From Mesocentrotus franciscanus (lineage: Eukaryota; Echinodermata; Echinoidea; Camarodonta; Strongylocentrotidae), in contig CP137671.1 in the NCBI GenBank assembly GCA_037976565.1, positions 26,111,813 through 26,175,812 of the forward strand: 64,000 nt of DNA, in the 5' to 3' direction. The notes beneath the pieces are model-generated. The model saw only the letters and a program-made list of their open reading frames with translations, was not told the origin of the DNA and searched no databases. How positions within the stretch are numbered: the stretch's first letter is position 1; each line of letters begins with the position of its first letter. This document shows positions 61,550 through 64,000 of the stretch, piece by piece. The position numbers were made by a program, and so were the translations under genes.

Positions 61550-62270
61550 GATGCGCCCATGTCAGTATGATGTGAGTGCACAGCGCAGGCTGTGACGCAA
61601 CAATACATGCGTATCTGAAAATATTGATGACGCAATGCTTATTCGCAAATTAAAATGGCGGCCTTAACTGTTAAAGGGTGTATTGTCTGTAACGTATAGA
61701 AAATCAATTGGTTTCGCGTTTCGATCTTTTTTTCTTTTTTTTTAAGCACGCGTACGCGCGCGTTTGAAGGGGCAGGCGCATGCGCGTGAGCTCCAATTCT
61801 TACCAATGACCTGAGCATGACTGTCGCCAAATTTGATCTGAAATTGATATCGCATGGCTGAGATACGACCATGCATGACATTTTAAATAATGACGTCATG
61901 ATGACGTCACGATGCCCTGACGTCGCTGAAAAGTCACGCAGTTCTAGGTTGGACTAGGATCTATCATAATGGCAAGTTTCATGACAATTGCTATATCCAT
62001 TCTTATGATATACTGCGAACAAATTCATGGAAGAATAAATAATGAATAAATAAAAATCTTGAAATCACAACGTGATACGTATACACACCGTATGTACCAC
62101 TCAATAATAAATAAATAATAAAAATCTTGACAAAATCAAGAGGTGGTACGTACTACGTACCGTACGTATCACCTAATAATAAATAAATAAATAAATAAAT
62201 AATAACAATTTTGACGAAATCAAGAGGTGATACGTACTACATACATTACGTATCACCTAATCATCCTTTA
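61550..62270 (-). mobile_element. Helitron-like repeat, inverted 5' part with duplicated hairpin ends
   Basis: Reverse complement of the 55413-55640 region: TTGGACTAGGATCT, CCATTCTTATGATATA and TGATACGTATACACACCGTA all match. It is followed by two further hairpin words, GGTGGTACGTACTACGTACC and GGTGATACGTACTACATACA ..TACGTATCACC, separated by AATAAATAAATA runs. TGACGTCA at 61891 and 61902. Confidence 0.65.
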
Positions 62271-62980
62271 CATGACATGTTTTTAAAACAAATGAACGTG
62301 CATTTCCTTACCAGTTTGTTGAAGGTACTCACGAATCCTGCCTGTAAATCCTTAGTACTTCCTAAAGAAAAATTTCGTTACAAACATAAATTATATCTAT
62401 TTACATAATATTTAATCAAGGTAGTTGCATAGGAATGAGATTCTTCAGAGCTTTTGATGTAGGCATTAATGACATAATTCCTATAATGTATCATAATCTT
62501 TGAGACCATCCTTTTTAACTCTCTCATATCAATGCCTTGCAAAGTTTTGGAAAATTTTGAAATTGGATGGATAGTAATTCTTTAAAATTTTGATATTTGG
62601 TTGCCCCTGTGGATGTATTATAAGTACTAAAAAATGTAGCCCCTAAAACACTTCTGCTTTCGAGAAAATTGAATAATCAAAATTTACCGGTGCTCCCGGT
62701 AAATTTCAAATATTTCAAATAGCGCCTAAGGCCATTCCATGGTAGCTGCGACCATGAAAATCTCAGAATATGCAGTTCTCATATATCATTTCCAAACGGG
62801 AATAGCAAGTCGGTCGATTGTAGTCAAGAAACATTGTTTTAAAGCTAAAGTAATATCAGCCTTGAGAGGGCGCTATACAACATAAAGAGTTTATCATTTA
62901 CGATTTCATCACTTTAGACTAGATTTCAACCGCGACAACGATCATTGATTATTGTAAAATCGCATATGCTTCCAATATGT
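62271..62980. other. Unassigned; shares a repeat with 21600-21730
   Basis: TTTCGTTACAAACATAAATT, GGTAGTTGCATAGGAATGAG and CTTTTGATGTAGGCATTAAT recur at 21630-21710, so this is an interspersed repeat of unknown class. GAGGGCGCTATACAACATAA near 62866 resembles the CR1/SINE tail. Confidence 0.5.
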
Positions 62981-62995
62981 TTATTCCCAGGACCA

Positions 62996-63100
62996 AAATC
63001 CAGTTGAAACCAATTGGAGCAAAACCAATTGAAACCAGTTGCCAACTGGTTTCAATAGAGAAATTGGAACAACTGGTTCCAATTGAAACCAGTTGCAGAC
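62996..63100. repeat. Palindromic AACTGG/CCAGTT cluster
   Basis: ATTGAAACCAGTTG-C-CAACTGGTTTCAAT is a 29-base near-perfect palindrome at about 63026-63054. It is surrounded by further copies of CCAATTGAAACCAGTTG and GGAACAACTGGTTCCAATTG. A single related word recurs at about 63376. Confidence 0.8.
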
Positions 63101-63370
63101 CATATCATATAATATACTTAGCAAGGAAATAGGCCTATATGTTTGTATTTGATGTATTTTGTCCATGGTTAGTGTTTTACTAATCAACTTTTAATCTGTT
63201 GTAATTAAAAAAATATGTTATTTATGAACATGTTTATCATTGCTAATTAATCTTTATATGTATCTAAAACAAATGCATTACTTGCAAATGAAAATTAATT
63301 AATAAATACGTTGTAAATCAAAATAAATTACATAAAACATTGATCAGCACACAAGCAGATAATATGCAAA

Positions 63371-64000
63371 TTAACCGGTTTCAATTAGATCCAGTCGGGT
63401 AACTGGAAATATTTTCCAGTTGACCAGATTATAGTTTTTTCTCTTTACTCTATCTAAACCATCCCATGAAAAATTGTAAGTGAGTTTTTCAATTTGTTTA
63501 TTTATCAAATCGATATTTGGAAAAACTGACATAATATAAGTAATATTTGACAATACAAGTGATTTCAATACAGTTATTTTACCAAAGTATGTCAATTTTC
63601 TACATTTCCACTGTTTAATTTGGTTTTCAATTTGTTCTACCTTTTCCTCCCATGTTTTTTCATAAGCTAGTTTCATGTTCTTACTAAAATAAACCCCGAG
63701 TGTTTTTATAAACTGATTAGACCATGCGATTTCTTTATATTGTTCTACATTAAATTCACCAAAATGAAAACCTTTTGATTTTAATACATTTAAAGTAGGT
63801 CCTGCTACACAACCAAAAGTTTTTATTTTACGCATGGCATTTTTCAAGAAATTTCGTGCGCAACGAAAATTGTTGTGTCATCTGCTAACAAGCTAATTTT
63901 CATTTGAGTACCAGGCATATCTCCTGATCCCGGTAATGGAACACCTTGAATAGCTTGATCTGATCTAATATCAATTGCTAATACTTCAATGAAAATTAGA
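63371..64000 (-). pseudogene. L1-like LINE RT fragment, cut by window end
   Basis: Minus strand from 63999: LIFIEVLAIDIRSDQAIQGV then PGTQMKISLLADDTTIFVA, the RT palm with the DD catalytic pair. After a frameshift near 63850 it continues MRKIKTFGCVAGPTLNVLKS, FIKTLGVYFSKN, WKCRKLTYFGKITVLKSLVL and FSWDGLDRVKRKNYNL. The order and the LTYFGKITVLKSLVL helix are typical of L1/Tx1-type elements, unlike the CR1-group fragments elsewhere. It runs off the window. Confidence 0.85.

Overview
This is a eukaryotic, intron-rich, AT-rich window dominated by transposable elements. It holds one host gene: a SAMHD1-like dNTP triphosphohydrolase (HD-domain) on the minus strand. I assembled it as 12 coding exons from about 59166 down to 21187. 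Every splice junction keeps the reading frame, and the predicted protein is about 626 residues. The mixture of CR1/Jockey-type LINEs, RTE and L1-like fragments, PIF/Harbinger, piggyBac-type and Mutator-type elements, Helitron-like repeats and tRNA-headed SINEs, together with a SAMHD1 of animal type, suggests a marine invertebrate, perhaps a deuterostome such as an echinoderm. The species cannot be fixed from the sequence.

Layout. 1-20 kb (outside the gene): decayed LINE ends (1-375, 2890-4835, 4876-6270), a GC-rich inverted-repeat MITE (1758-2393), a 140-bp tandem array in which each unit carries AGGTCAAAGGTCA (8011-9165), a tRNA-headed SINE (12944-13265) next to an RT fragment, two head-to-tail Helitron-like elements (14185-17582) and a second tandem array (18060-18445). 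20-26.4 kb: a piggyBac-type MITE (20192-20946), then the 3' half of SAMHD1 (exons 12 to 8). 26.5-36.4 kb: a nearly complete but frameshifted PIF/Harbinger element with TAA target duplications (26538-30517), followed by a related composite that has been invaded repeatedly. The invaders are a hydrolase-bearing retroelement, a LINE fragment inside it, a TA-flanked MITE inside the LINE, and a TTAA-flanked MITE. 36.5-38 kb: a Mutator-like element with long inverted repeats, a 9-bp target duplication and a captured RTE piece; it ends about 30 bp from SAMHD1 exon 7. 38-50 kb: SAMHD1 exons 7 to 3, interrupted by a PHD-finger LINE (40492-43838) and several foldback MITEs. 50-53 kb: one intron filled by an about 2.4-kb GCGAGCGAGC tandem array and a long polypyrimidine tract. 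53.4-59.2 kb: SAMHD1 exons 2 and 1, with a LINE fragment, a Helitron-like copy, a second piggyBac-type MITE and a second TTAA MITE in the first intron. 59.2-64 kb: upstream region with a small TA-flanked MITE, an inverted Helitron-like copy and an L1-like RT fragment that runs off the window.

The host gene should remove dNTPs by hydrolysing them to deoxynucleoside and triphosphate; its catalytic HD residues are all present. The most unusual features are the regulatory-type motifs spread by the repeats (at least 14 TGACGTCA palindromes and at least 8 AGGTCAAAGGTCA direct repeats), the multi-layer nested insertion at 30.5-36.4 kb, and a retroelement that carries an intact-looking SGNH hydrolase but no visible reverse transcriptase.
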